DNA of 64,000 nucleotides from Dyella monticola (GCF_003363155.1 NZ_QRBE01000003.1:186001-250000); one strand, 5' to 3'. Shown: positions 8,740 to 18,070, counted from the stretch's first letter. Translations and numbers: made by a program. The notes: generated from the letters alone by a model not told the origin.

Positions 8740-8813
8740 TGGGAGATCGTCTAACGGTAGGACAACGGACTCTGACTCCGTTTATCTAGGTTCGAATCCT
8801 AGTCTCCCAGCCA
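8740..8813 (+). tRNA. tRNA-Gln (anticodon CTG)
   Basis: The 7-bp acceptor stem TGGGAGA/TCTCCCA, discriminator G and an encoded CCA (8811-8813) are present. The anticodon stem ACGGA/TCCGT encloses the loop CTCTGAC, so the anticodon is CTG and reads CAG. The T-loop is GGTTCGAATCC. The reading gives 74 bases including CCA. It follows rpsI and runs directly into a terminator hairpin. Confidence 0.97.
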
Positions 8814-8860
8814 AATACAAAAGCCCGCCCGCAAGGCGGGCTTTTGTATTTGGCTGGGAG
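8804..8860 (+). terminator. long palindromic terminator overlapping the tRNA 3' end
   Basis: The arms 8804-8829 and 8835-8860 are perfect 26-bp complements with a five-base loop (CGCAA). The inner part, AAAAGCCCGCC/GGCGGGCTTTT, is an ordinary Rho-independent terminator. The outer part reaches back over the last ten bases of tRNA-Gln, so the right arm carries an inverted copy of the mature tRNA 3' end including CCA. Confidence 0.85.
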
Positions 8861-9294
8861 GGTTCAGGAGGCGGAGTTGTTCGACAAATTTGTCGGGAAC
8901 AAATTTGGACAGCGCGCAGCACTGGCCTCGGAGCGCGTAGCGCGGAGGGGTGAGCCCCATGGATGGGGTGAACAATCCTGGTCTTCAGCCAAACAGGCTT
9001 CCTAGGTTTTCCAAGGAAGCTTAGGAAATCAAAAAGCCCCGTTTAAGAGCGGGGTTTTTTTGTTGCTTATCGTCCAAAGTCATCTCGCGTTTTCGCAGAA
9101 AATGTTGCGAACTACCGGCGCTCCACCACAACCCTGACGAGTGCCACGCCAGCGTAGTGGTCAGGCCATAAATCCATGGTCGTGAGCCGAAACCCCTTCT
9201 TTTCTGCTACACGACAGGCCGCCTTGCACAGTCGCCCAGGCCGGCCTACAGTGGTCCGACTGCGGTGCGGGAGCACCCATAAGGGGGCGAGGCC
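8861..9294. other. intergenic region after tRNA-Gln
   Basis: No convincing gene is seen. The interval holds a small dyad around 8881-8906 (two copies of an ACAAATTTG motif), a GAGCCCC/GGGGTGA hairpin near 8951, the terminator at 9031-9061, and about 230 bases leading to the next gene with no clear promoter. It may mark the edge of an accessory segment next to the tRNA. Confidence 0.4.
9031..9061. terminator. Rho-independent terminator
   Basis: A5-GCCCCG and CGGGG-T7 flank a short loop (TTTAAGAG). The symmetrical A and T runs make it bidirectional. No gene ends immediately before it, so it may be a second terminator for the rpsI/tRNA transcript or the remnant of a lost gene. Confidence 0.75.
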
Positions 9295-10803
9295 ATGGAT
9301 CACAGTCCATTCGGTGGGGCGTTTCATCCCATAGCCATACCGGAAGTGAGAAGCCTCAGCGAGGGACAGACTCGCTCGCAGCAAATGCAGCCGTTTGCCT
9401 TACGACCCAAGAGCACCGCGTTCAGCGTGTTCGAAGGCACCACCACGCATGCGATGCCCGCGCAACAGACCAGCTGGACACAGCACGTGGCGGAAACGCC
9501 GATCCAAGGGCTAAGCACCAAATATGTCAAGCTGTTCACGTCCATGGGCTCGGTCGCCAATTTGACCAGAGCCAACAAGACATTGGTCAAAGGCGAAGGC
9601 GCATATGCCGGAACCAAGGCCTTGCAGTCGGCACAAACCGCGGCCAGTTTGCTGCGCATCAATGAAACGACTACGGCGTTCGGCAAGGAAGCCATAGGCG
9701 TTCCGACGCACGATGTCGGTGCCGGCATCATGGCCGAAGTACTGGCGCAGAAATGGGATGCAAAAACCCGAGGGGCTTCACTAGGCACCACCGGACTGCG
9801 AAAGACACTGGAAGCCAAGTACAAGCAGCTTGATTCCGTGGATGCGATGCGCAAGCAGGGAAAGGATGCAGTGTTGTCGCAGGTGTCCACCTCCCGCAGT
9901 GATGCAGCGTTGCGAGCGAGCGAGCGCGCTGCCGCAAAGGGCATTACAGATCCATCGGCAGTCAGTGCCTATGTGCAGAAAAAATTCCAGAAGCACGGGC
10001 TTGGCCCTGTTCCCGATGGCGTGTTGCCACTTGCGCAGCCGGGGCCTTTTAGCGGCGGTTTCTATCCGATCGTTCCGCAGCGGGTAAAAAGCCTGGCGTC
10101 GGTGCAGCAAGCGTCATGGGAATCGCAACCGTTCGTCGTGCGGCCTGGTGCAAGCCAGTCTCGCGTCTATGAAGGCAGCACCACGCAGATTGCGCCCACA
10201 CAGGGGACGAGTTGGGAGCAGCACATCGCCACCCCTTCGCAGGACATGAGCTCCAAGTACACCAGCCTTTTCCCGAGCCTACTCGGCGTCTCCGACCTCG
10301 GACGCGCGAACAAGGCGTTGGTAAAAGGTGGTAGCGATACGCTAAGCCCGGAGCCAGGAAAGAATATTTGGCGCGGCAAAAGCTACAGCCCGCAAGCGCA
10401 ACTCACAGCGACATTGTTGCGCGTGAACGAAACGACCACGGCGTTCGGCAAGGAATCGCTGGGCTCGCCAACGCACGACGCCGGAACCGGCATCATGGCC
10501 GAAGCACTTGCCATAAAGTGGCAGGCGAAGACTCAAGGCCAAGAGGTGAACACGACTAAACTAGGTGTCCATTTGACGGAAAAATTTCCGCAGTTAGATA
10601 CCGTGGAGAAGATGCGCAAGCAAGGCCCGGACGCCCTGGTGGGACAAATAGCGCAGTCACGCATGAATGCAGCCGTGATGGCAGCGCAACGTGGCCACGC
10701 GAAGGGCAAGTCCGATATCAACGAATACGTGCAGCGCAAATTCGCCAAGCATGGACTGGGACAGGTTCCGAGCGGATGGGCGGCGAAATTCAAATCGCTT
10801 TGA
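9295..10803 (+). CDS. unrecognised protein with two tandem copies of a 240-residue module
   Basis: I do not recognise this 502-residue family. It is built from two homologous halves (about 5-248 and 250-502). Matched segments are FGGAFHPI/FSGGFYPI, TKYVKLF/SKYTSLF, RANKTLVKG/RANKALVKG, INETTTAFGKEAIG/VNETTTAFGKESLG, PTHDVGAGIMAE/PTHDAGTGIMAE and VQKKFQKHGLG/VQRKFAKHGLG. No signal peptide, membrane segment or catalytic signature is evident; it is hydrophilic and rich in Thr, Ser and Lys. GGGGGCGAGG lies just before the ATG. Base composition looks less GC-rich than the ribosomal genes upstream. A secreted effector is one possibility, but nothing proves it. Confidence 0.75.
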   Translation: MDHSPFGGAFHPIAIPEVRSLSEGQTRSQQMQPFALRPKSTAFSVFEGTTTHAMPAQQTSWTQHVAETPIQGLSTKYVKLFTSMGSVANLTRANKTLVKGEGAYAGTKALQSAQTAASLLRINETTTAFGKEAIGVPTHDVGAGIMAEVLAQKWDAKTRGASLGTTGLRKTLEAKYKQLDSVDAMRKQGKDAVLSQVSTSRSDAALRASERAAAKGITDPSAVSAYVQKKFQKHGLGPVPDGVLPLAQPGPFSGGFYPIVPQRVKSLASVQQASWESQPFVVRPGASQSRVYEGSTTQIAPTQGTSWEQHIATPSQDMSSKYTSLFPSLLGVSDLGRANKALVKGGSDTLSPEPGKNIWRGKSYSPQAQLTATLLRVNETTTAFGKESLGSPTHDAGTGIMAEALAIKWQAKTQGQEVNTTKLGVHLTEKFPQLDTVEKMRKQGPDALVGQIAQSRMNAAVMAAQRGHAKGKSDINEYVQRKFAKHGLGQVPSGWAAKFKSL

Positions 10804-10826
10804 TAGGTATCTGATGAGGGGAACAT

Positions 10827-10849
10827 AACGGCCGCGACCTGCGGCCGTT
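10827..10849 (+). terminator. hairpin after the tandem-module gene
   Basis: AACGGCCGC and GCGGCCGTT (9-bp perfect arms, GACCT loop) lie 23 bases after the stop codon at 10803. The following bases are GTTACATG, so the T-run is poor and termination may be weak or Rho-dependent. Confidence 0.5.
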
Positions 10850-11075
10850 GTTACATGTGACAGGCGTGGATGAACGAATGTCCGATTTCTTTCGCCATAC
10901 CCAAGACGGCTGGCGGATTGCTGAAGGCGCCGAATCCCATGTTTACACCCACCCATACAACGGGCTAAATAAAGCCCTTTCGAACGCAAATCGACAAGTC
11001 GTCTGCGCCGATCCCTGGCAGCGCGCATCGGTTGGGTATGTAGAGGCGAGCAAGGTGGCACTCACTCACGTGTTT

Positions 11076-13802
11076 ATGATCACGCGTCGGCTCCGCGGTG
11101 GCGTTTTTCCCTTCGTGATGCTCTGGGTGGTCGCTTCGGCTGTGCATGCTGGGACTGATCTACAACTCCAATCCCTTACCACTGAGCATCAAACCCAGCC
11201 GCTAGCCATCGATGTCGCCTCGCCACGCTTCGCGTGGATCGTGACGCATGCGCCACGTGGGACAACTCCCGAGGCTTACCGTATTGAAGTGGCGCGCAGC
11301 ACCGCATTGCTGGCGGTGGACCACCCTGACGTATGGGATAGCGGTCGCGTTGCGAGCAGGACCTCCTTCGACATCGATTACGCGGGACCGCCGCTTGCGC
11401 CCTCGAGCCGTTATTACTGGAAAGTGAGCGCGCAGACCTCGGCGGGCGAAGCTAGCGCCATATCCTGGTTCGAGACCGGGCCTTCGTCGCAGGAATGGTC
11501 GCACGCCGCGTGGATCGGCAAACCTCCTGGCCGAAGCATGGCCGCGCCATTGCTGCGGCGCGTGTTCCCTGTAGAAAAGGATTTGGTGTCGGCGCGGCTG
11601 TATGTGGCCGCGGGTGGCTACGCCGATGTGTCGATCAACGGACGTCCAGCGGGCAACGCCGTACTTTCGCCCGATTTCACTGACTATGACAAGCGCGTGC
11701 TTTACGTCGCGCGGGACGTAACGGCCCTGCTACGGCAAGAATCGGCCAATGCCATCGGCATCGAACTCGGGCGTGGCTATTACGGCCTGACCAACGCGGA
11801 CGTTTGGCATTGGGAGAAAGCTCCCTGGCATGGCGAGCCGCGTGTACGCGTGCTCTTGAAACTTTGCTACGCGAATGGCCATTGTCAATTCACCGGAACG
11901 AATGCGGATTGGCGCGTGCACGATGGCCCCACGCTGCTGGATGATGTGTATGGCGGCGAAACCTACGACGCCCGCCGCACACAATCGGGTTTCGACACCA
12001 CGAACTTCGACGACCATGACTGGCGAGCGGCCGCCGTGCTGCTCGCACCCAAAGGTATGCTGCAAGCGCAGCGCGAACCACCGGTGCGTGTAACGCAAAC
12101 CCTTCAAGCGACCGCGGTGAACAAGCTGCGCAATGGCGGCTATGTGTTTGCTTTTCCGCGCGTCATTGCCGGTTGGGTCACGGTGACCGTGCGAGGGCAA
12201 GCCGGAGATACCATCGTTCTGCATTACGGCGAAAAGCTGCTCCCCGATGGCAGCGTCGACGATCGCGATGAGCACCACTACTTCGCGCATGGCTTGCAAA
12301 CAGATCGTTTCACGCTCGCAGGAAAGGGCAGCGAGCAGTGGCATTCACATTTTTCCTGGAAAGGCTTCCGCTACGTACAAGTCGATAACTGGCCGGGTGC
12401 TGCACCGTCGCTTGGCGCGATGACGGCCCAGGTCATTCATACCGACGTATCAGTCATCGGCCATTTCAGCAGCAGCAATGCGTTGCTCAACTGGATCCAC
12501 ACCGCTGCTGTCGACACCTTGCTCAACAATCTCTACGGCATCCCCACTGACACGCCGATGTACGAGAAGAACGGCTGGACGGGCGATGGCATGCTCGGCG
12601 CGGACATGATGCTGCGCAACCTGGGCGCGGACACGTTGTTGACCCAGTGGGTGCAAGACATTGCCGACGCACGTAATGCCGCAGGTGCACCGTTGCTCAT
12701 CGCACCTAACCCCGGATGGGGCGACGTGCGTGCGCCGCCGTGGCATGCCGCCTATGTGCTGGTGCCGTGGTCGTTGTATTGGCAACGGGGCAATCGTGCC
12801 GTGCTGGTGGATAACGTCGATGGCATGGCGCACTATGTCGACCTTGAATGTTCGCGTTCGCCCGATGGCATTGCCGATACTGCGCTGGGTGATTGGGTAA
12901 GCCCGAACACATCCGCTGACGGCGGCAACGCACCGGAGGACAAACGCGTTGCTGCGACGGCGTATCTGTATCGCATGGCCGAGACGATGGCGAAGATCGA
13001 GCGCGTGCTTGGCGACGATAGTGAAGCACAGCACTTCGACGCGATGGCCACGCGCGTGCGCGACGCTTTCAATCGGCAATTCTTCGACTCATCAAAAGGC
13101 CTTTATCGCGGTGAGAGTGATGATGGTGTAAGGCAAACACATCAATTGCTGGCACTTGGCTTTGGCCTCGTGCCTGCAGCGCAACGCACGCGTGTCGCGA
13201 ACGCTCTGGTGCAAGCCGTGCATGCGCATGATGATCATCTGGATACCGGTGCGCTGGGCACCAAGCTGCTGCTGCCGGTGCTTACGGCGACTGGTCATGC
13301 CGGGGTGGCGTGGATCGTCGCAACGCAAACCCGTTTTCCGAGCTGGGGTTATTGGCGCGCGCATGGCGCGACCAGCTTGTGGGAGCACTGGAAGCTTCAA
13401 GCGCGATCGCGTGACCATTACTTTCTAGGCACCATTGATGATTGGTTGTTTGGGGATGTTGCCGGGCTGCAGCCGCTGGCACCTGGATGGCAGCGTATAG
13501 CCATCCATCCTGCACTTACCGCCTGGTTGAATCATGCCGAGGCAGACACTGTTACGCCTTATGGCCGTGTCGCCGTGTCGTGGTCTCGCGGCGCAGATGG
13601 GCTGCAATTAGATATTGAAGTGCCCGTTGGGAGTACCGCCGACGTACGCATACCGGCAGCAAAGCCAGCGACGATCGTGGAATCAGGGCGAGCGCTGTCG
13701 ACGTTGCCATGGATTCATGCGTTGCACACCTGCGGCACCGACACGTGCTTCGATCTGGCGTCGGGGCGTTATCACTTTACACAAGTCGCGGCGCAGAAGT
13801 GA
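11076..13802 (+). CDS. secreted alpha-L-rhamnosidase (GH78)
   Basis: GH78 enzymes cleave terminal alpha-L-rhamnose from plant glycosides and polysaccharides. The frame is open from 10848, but a signal peptide (positive RRLR, a hydrophobic run, then VHA|GTD) begins at ATG 11076 (GTG 11070 is possible). This gives 908 residues, exported. N-terminal beta-sandwich domains precede an (alpha/alpha)6 barrel with the acidic motif YEKNGWTGD (about 496-504) and GATSLWEHW (about 764-772, Glu 770), the two catalytic regions of the family. A C-terminal beta domain follows. A TonB receptor gene lies downstream, which suggests glycan use. Confidence 0.9.
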   Translation: MITRRLRGGVFPFVMLWVVASAVHAGTDLQLQSLTTEHQTQPLAIDVASPRFAWIVTHAPRGTTPEAYRIEVARSTALLAVDHPDVWDSGRVASRTSFDIDYAGPPLAPSSRYYWKVSAQTSAGEASAISWFETGPSSQEWSHAAWIGKPPGRSMAAPLLRRVFPVEKDLVSARLYVAAGGYADVSINGRPAGNAVLSPDFTDYDKRVLYVARDVTALLRQESANAIGIELGRGYYGLTNADVWHWEKAPWHGEPRVRVLLKLCYANGHCQFTGTNADWRVHDGPTLLDDVYGGETYDARRTQSGFDTTNFDDHDWRAAAVLLAPKGMLQAQREPPVRVTQTLQATAVNKLRNGGYVFAFPRVIAGWVTVTVRGQAGDTIVLHYGEKLLPDGSVDDRDEHHYFAHGLQTDRFTLAGKGSEQWHSHFSWKGFRYVQVDNWPGAAPSLGAMTAQVIHTDVSVIGHFSSSNALLNWIHTAAVDTLLNNLYGIPTDTPMYEKNGWTGDGMLGADMMLRNLGADTLLTQWVQDIADARNAAGAPLLIAPNPGWGDVRAPPWHAAYVLVPWSLYWQRGNRAVLVDNVDGMAHYVDLECSRSPDGIADTALGDWVSPNTSADGGNAPEDKRVAATAYLYRMAETMAKIERVLGDDSEAQHFDAMATRVRDAFNRQFFDSSKGLYRGESDDGVRQTHQLLALGFGLVPAAQRTRVANALVQAVHAHDDHLDTGALGTKLLLPVLTATGHAGVAWIVATQTRFPSWGYWRAHGATSLWEHWKLQARSRDHYFLGTIDDWLFGDVAGLQPLAPGWQRIAIHPALTAWLNHAEADTVTPYGRVAVSWSRGADGLQLDIEVPVGSTADVRIPAAKPATIVESGRALSTLPWIHALHTCGTDTCFDLASGRYHFTQVAAQK

Positions 13803-14330
13803 TCCGCAAGCCGCCATCGCTCGTATTCCGTGTATGCGAACGGATGGGTTTGTGGCGCTATGGAAAGGTCGTTAAGGACACCGGATGTCCTGCTTGCGCT
13901 TTCGCTGCTCATTGATGCTCGGAACGGCGCGAAAGAACATTTGCATGCGCCGTAGTATGGAGCACTGATAATGCGCATCTGACGCACTGTATCTTCTGCG
14001 CGAAATAACTAAAACGTATCGGGCAACGAAATCCCTACCTGCAATTCGCGCTATTGCACACAAATCATAAGTGCGCGTGTTTGCTAGGAAATATTCTTAC
14101 TACGAGCATGCCCGAAGACATTTGCAAAAGTATTTCGTCTTTCGTAAACATGACGTAAGCCTGAGCTCGGCAATGGAACGTTGCCAAGAGTTTTGGCTTT
14201 GGGGAAAAACGTCGCTATCGATTCTGCTCCGCTTTAGGGGGCCGAACGCGTGCGCCTTGTAGGTTACGAGGAGCGCTAGGGAAGGTGTCCGCGGAACAAC
14301 TAAATCAACCGCAGATCGAGGGAGCCTTCC
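13803..14330. other. intergenic region upstream of the TonB receptor gene
   Basis: This stretch of 528 bases is noticeably AT-richer than its neighbours and holds no convincing gene; short open frames on both strands lack family features. It ends in a GAGGGAG ribosome-binding site before ATG 14331. The inverted repeat GGCAA-N7-TTGCC at 14169-14185 resembles a LacI-type operator half-pair, a possible control site for the receptor. It probably carries a promoter and a long leader. Confidence 0.4.
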
Positions 14331-17210
14331 ATGTTGAGAACACCTATCGCTGCAGCCGTGCTCGCTGCACTGTCGTTTGCCACGGTCGCCAACGCCAGCG
14401 CAGATACCACTCCATCCGTCGGCCAGGGCGCCGCGGTCGAGAACGTCGCGGTACAAGCGTCGCCTCAGGACACTTCTTCTTCGTCATCGGACTCATCCAA
14501 CGCCGATAAAAAGGCCAAGCGGCTCGATACCGTTGTCGTCAGCGGATCGTTGATCAACAACGCGCAAATCCAGACCGCCACACCCACGTACACGATCACC
14601 GCGCAGGACATCAAAGCGCGTGGTTTCAATTCGGTGACCGAAGTGCTGCAGAGCTCGGTATTCGCTACCGGTTCGGTGCAGGGCCCGCAGGAGAGTGGTG
14701 GCTTCACGCAAGGTGCGCAGACAATCAGCCTGTACGGCTTGAATCCCGAATACACGCTTACGTTGATCGATGGCAAGCCGATTACGCAGTTCGGCCAGCT
14801 CTACAACGGGCAAAGCAACTTCACCAATATTTCGAACATTCCGCTGTCGATGGTCGATCACATCGACATCATTCCTGGTGGCGGTTCATCCATTTACGGC
14901 TCGCAAGCGATCGCCGGCGTGGTCAATATCGTGACCAAGCAACATATGGATGGCTTTGAAGTGCTGGTGCGCGCCGGTGGTTACGACGGTGGCGGCGGCG
15001 CGAGCCAGCGTCTGGCTATTTCGTTCGGTCACGATTACGGCAAGCTCAACGTGCTCGGTTCATTCGAATTCGACAATCAGTCGCCGATCTGGGCTTATCA
15101 GCGCAGCTTCACCGCGACCACGCCGCACGATGAGCCGGTGGCCACGATTCCCGATTACGGCAACATCTTCAATTACACCGGCGCGATTCAGGGCTATATC
15201 AGCCCGCCGAATGGTTGCAGCGGGATGAGCGGCCTGTTCAATGGCACGACCAACGAGACCACGTCTGCCGTCGCCGGCCGCTACGGCACGTATTGCGGTT
15301 CGACACATGTGCTGGGCTACACCACCATGCTCAACCAGAGTCGCAGCTATGACGGTATGCTGAAGCTGCGTTATGACGTGAACGATCACGTGCGTCTGTA
15401 CAGCGACATCCTGATGGATGCACAGACCCAGAAATTCACGCCCGGCTCGGATTTCATCTGGTGGGGACCGATCGATTACCCCTCTGGCCTGATCGAAGAT
15501 GCGAAGACCGGTGACATCCTGGATCCCGAACGCATCTTTGCCCCGGAAGAAGTGGGCAACAACTACTACAACGAGTTGACCCGTCAGTTCGATCTTATGT
15601 ACCAGGCGGATGTTGGTGCGAACGGTACGTTCGGCGATTCGAACTGGAACTGGGATGTTTACTTCGTGCGCTCCGGTGACCGCACCAGCGAAACCTCGCC
15701 GGAACGCCTCGCGTCGGCGGTCGACAATTACTTCAATTCGATCCTCGGGCCGTCAGTTGGCTCAGATCCGAATACGGGGTTGAACATGTACAACCCCAAC
15801 TATGCGGCGTTCTTTACACCGCTGACGCCGGCCCAGGTGGCCAGCTTCACGGTGCCCATCGAACAGAACTCCAATACCTGGGTTAACAACACCCGCGCGA
15901 CGGTCAGCAATGACAGCCTGTTCCATCTGCCGGGTGGCGATGCGGGTTTTGCAGCGTTGATTGAGGGTGGCAGCGAGGGTTGGTATGAGCCCGCCAATCC
16001 GCTGGTCGCCAATGGCGATATCTGGGGTCTCACTGGTACGTCCGGCGGCGGCACACGTAACCACGTTGCGTCGGCCTTCCAATTGAACCTGCCGGTGCTA
16101 AAGCCGCTTACGTTCGATCTTTCCGGCCGTTACGATCATTACTCGCTTCCGTCGGGCGGCCAGACCAATGGCAAGTTCACCTTCAAGGCGGGTGTTGAAT
16201 ACCGCCCGTTCGATACATTGCTGCTGCGTGGTAACTACGCCACGTCGTTCCTGGCGCCGGACATGTCTGCGTTGTATCTGGGCCCCAGCGGCAATTATCA
16301 GGACGTGACCGACTATTACCTGTGCCAAGTTCAAAACGGCGGCAAGGATTGCGCCGCGGACTTCCAGGAACAGGTGAATGGCACCTTGTACTCCAACAAG
16401 GGCCTCAAGCCCACCACGGCCAAGAGCTGGACCGGCGGTTTTGTCTGGGCGCCGCTCACCAACATGAGCTTCAGCACGGACTTCCTGCACATCGCCATCA
16501 CCAACGAAATCGCACCGCAGCCGGCCGATCTGTTGATGCGTCAGGATTCGCAGTGCTTGCTCGGCCAGCTTCCCACCACCTCGCCGGTGTGTCTGGCAGT
16601 GCTTGGACCGAACGGTAACGACGGCCAGGTCGTGCGCAATTCGGTGACCGGCATGGTCGATACGATCACCCAGTACTACATCAACATTTCCAACGAAGTC
16701 ACCGACTCGATCACCTCTGAGTTCAAGTATCAGTTCACCCCAACCCGAGTGGGTACCTTCGGCCTGCAGTTCGATTACAACGACATGCTGAAGCATTCCT
16801 ATCAGATCTACCCGGGCAGCATGCCGATCAATCAGTTGACCAACCCGCTGTACAGCTCTGAGTTCAAGAGCATCGTCAGCGGCGCGTTGAACTGGTCGTT
16901 CCACGACAAGTACTCCAGCACCTTGTACTGGCACCGCTATGGCGCCTCGCCCAACTACACCGGCATGGTGGACGGCCCCAATTACCCTGGTGCGGGTCAC
17001 GTGGCCCCGTGGATTACGTTCAACTACAGCTTCAGTTATGTGCCGGTGCCGGGTCTGGAACTTTCGCTGCTAGTGAACAACCTGCTCAACAGGATGCCGC
17101 CCAAAGATCCGAGCTTCACCGCGTTCCCGTTCTTCAACACTGAGAACTACGACGTATACGGGCGCGAAATCATGGCGCAGCTGGATTACCAGTTCGGCGG
17201 TACCAAGTAA
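14331..17210 (+). CDS. TonB-dependent outer-membrane receptor
   Basis: The 959-residue protein has a signal peptide (to about Ala 22-24), a Ser-rich linker, a TonB-box-like segment RLDTVVVSG (about residue 64) and a plug domain (about 80-205; TYTITAQDIKARGFNSVTEV, then GGGSSIYGSQAIAGVVNIVT). A 22-strand type barrel ends in MAQLDYQF. It imports a substrate across the outer membrane with TonB-ExbBD energy. Its position after a secreted rhamnosidase suggests a carbohydrate or glycoside, but siderophore-type ligands cannot be excluded. No partner lipoprotein is present. A terminator follows. Confidence 0.92.
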   Translation: MLRTPIAAAVLAALSFATVANASADTTPSVGQGAAVENVAVQASPQDTSSSSSDSSNADKKAKRLDTVVVSGSLINNAQIQTATPTYTITAQDIKARGFNSVTEVLQSSVFATGSVQGPQESGGFTQGAQTISLYGLNPEYTLTLIDGKPITQFGQLYNGQSNFTNISNIPLSMVDHIDIIPGGGSSIYGSQAIAGVVNIVTKQHMDGFEVLVRAGGYDGGGGASQRLAISFGHDYGKLNVLGSFEFDNQSPIWAYQRSFTATTPHDEPVATIPDYGNIFNYTGAIQGYISPPNGCSGMSGLFNGTTNETTSAVAGRYGTYCGSTHVLGYTTMLNQSRSYDGMLKLRYDVNDHVRLYSDILMDAQTQKFTPGSDFIWWGPIDYPSGLIEDAKTGDILDPERIFAPEEVGNNYYNELTRQFDLMYQADVGANGTFGDSNWNWDVYFVRSGDRTSETSPERLASAVDNYFNSILGPSVGSDPNTGLNMYNPNYAAFFTPLTPAQVASFTVPIEQNSNTWVNNTRATVSNDSLFHLPGGDAGFAALIEGGSEGWYEPANPLVANGDIWGLTGTSGGGTRNHVASAFQLNLPVLKPLTFDLSGRYDHYSLPSGGQTNGKFTFKAGVEYRPFDTLLLRGNYATSFLAPDMSALYLGPSGNYQDVTDYYLCQVQNGGKDCAADFQEQVNGTLYSNKGLKPTTAKSWTGGFVWAPLTNMSFSTDFLHIAITNEIAPQPADLLMRQDSQCLLGQLPTTSPVCLAVLGPNGNDGQVVRNSVTGMVDTITQYYINISNEVTDSITSEFKYQFTPTRVGTFGLQFDYNDMLKHSYQIYPGSMPINQLTNPLYSSEFKSIVSGALNWSFHDKYSSTLYWHRYGASPNYTGMVDGPNYPGAGHVAPWITFNYSFSYVPVPGLELSLLVNNLLNRMPPKDPSFTAFPFFNTENYDVYGREIMAQLDYQFGGTK

Positions 17211-17231
17211 ATTTGTAATGCCCCCGACTAG

Positions 17232-17261
17232 GCCGGGCTCGCAAGGGCCCGGCACTTTTTT
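17232..17261 (+). terminator. Rho-independent terminator of the TonB receptor gene
   Basis: GCCGGGC and GCCCGGC pair around an eight-base loop and are followed by CACTTTTTT. It starts 22 bases after the stop codon. Confidence 0.85.
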
Positions 17262-17447
17262 GAGCCTCGCCGACCTTTGGGGGTGGAGATTTCCACCTCG
17301 GCACTCTTTATGATGCCCCCGATCGCTCCACGTTGAGGATGGCAACAGCGCAGGTGGCAAAGCCTAGCGCGATAGACGGCGCACCTGCGTTGTGTAAATC
17401 GACCGCTGCTGCTTACGCTGGTACAAAAGAGCCGGTAGCGCGGCCGG

Positions 17448-17912
17448 CTACAGCACCAGCGCTAAAAACTTCGTCCCCTCGATGGGGTTGAACACATAAG
17501 GCTCGATCGGCTCGAAGCCCATCGAGCGATACAGCCCCTGTGCGGTTGCCATGCTGGGCAAGGTATCAAGACACATGCGCGTGTAACCGGCTGCACGTGC
17601 TTCTTCGCAAAGCCGTTCGGCGAGCTTTCGTCCGAGTTGCATGCCGCGTGCTTGAGGTCGCACGTAAAGGCGTTTCATTTCGCAGCTCTTCTCGTGCAGA
17701 GGACGAAGCGCGACGCAGCCGAGCACTTCATTGCCTTGCCATGCGAGCAACAGGCGACCTGCCGGTGGCGCATATTTGCCAGGCAAGGAAGCGACTTCAT
17801 CGTCAAAACGCTGAAAACCAAGATCGACGCCGAGGCTGTCTGCGTATTCGCGGAACAGCCGATAGACCTCACCGGCGTCTTGCGGAAATACAGCGTGCCT
17901 GATGTCTAGCAT
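17448..17912 (-). CDS. GNAT family N-acetyltransferase
   Basis: This is a 154-residue single-domain GNAT enzyme. The acetyl-CoA pyrophosphate loop is RPQARGMQLGRKLAERL, preceded by the strand EMKRLYV and followed by the YRSMGF segment. The start at 17912 (LDIRHAVFPQDA) is preferred; the frame extends 15 codons upstream to 17957. Substrate is unknown. It is monocistronic, oriented toward the end of the TonB receptor gene, with no visible partner. Confidence 0.85.
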   Translation of the reverse strand: MLDIRHAVFPQDAGEVYRLFREYADSLGVDLGFQRFDDEVASLPGKYAPPAGRLLLAWQGNEVLGCVALRPLHEKSCEMKRLYVRPQARGMQLGRKLAERLCEEARAAGYTRMCLDTLPSMATAQGLYRSMGFEPIEPYVFNPIEGTKFLALVL

Positions 17913-18070
17913 GACCAAGCTGCCTGTGTGAGAACTAGGTAGGCGATGCGACAACACTCATCGCGGCGACGCATACAGATAAGCAGGCGCGATTGCCGTA
18001 GCCCGCCATTTCCATTTCCAGGGCGCACACAATTTACCGGATGCCAGCGCGCCCGATATCGCGCGCTACG

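Noticed and set aside
10848-11069. N-terminal extension of the rhamnosidase frame
   Set aside because: The region starts at TTG inside a hairpin, and the 76 extra residues precede a clear signal peptide beginning at 11076.
14071-14262. 63-codon open frame in the gap before the TonB receptor
   Set aside because: No ribosome-binding site or family feature; the region looks like leader DNA.
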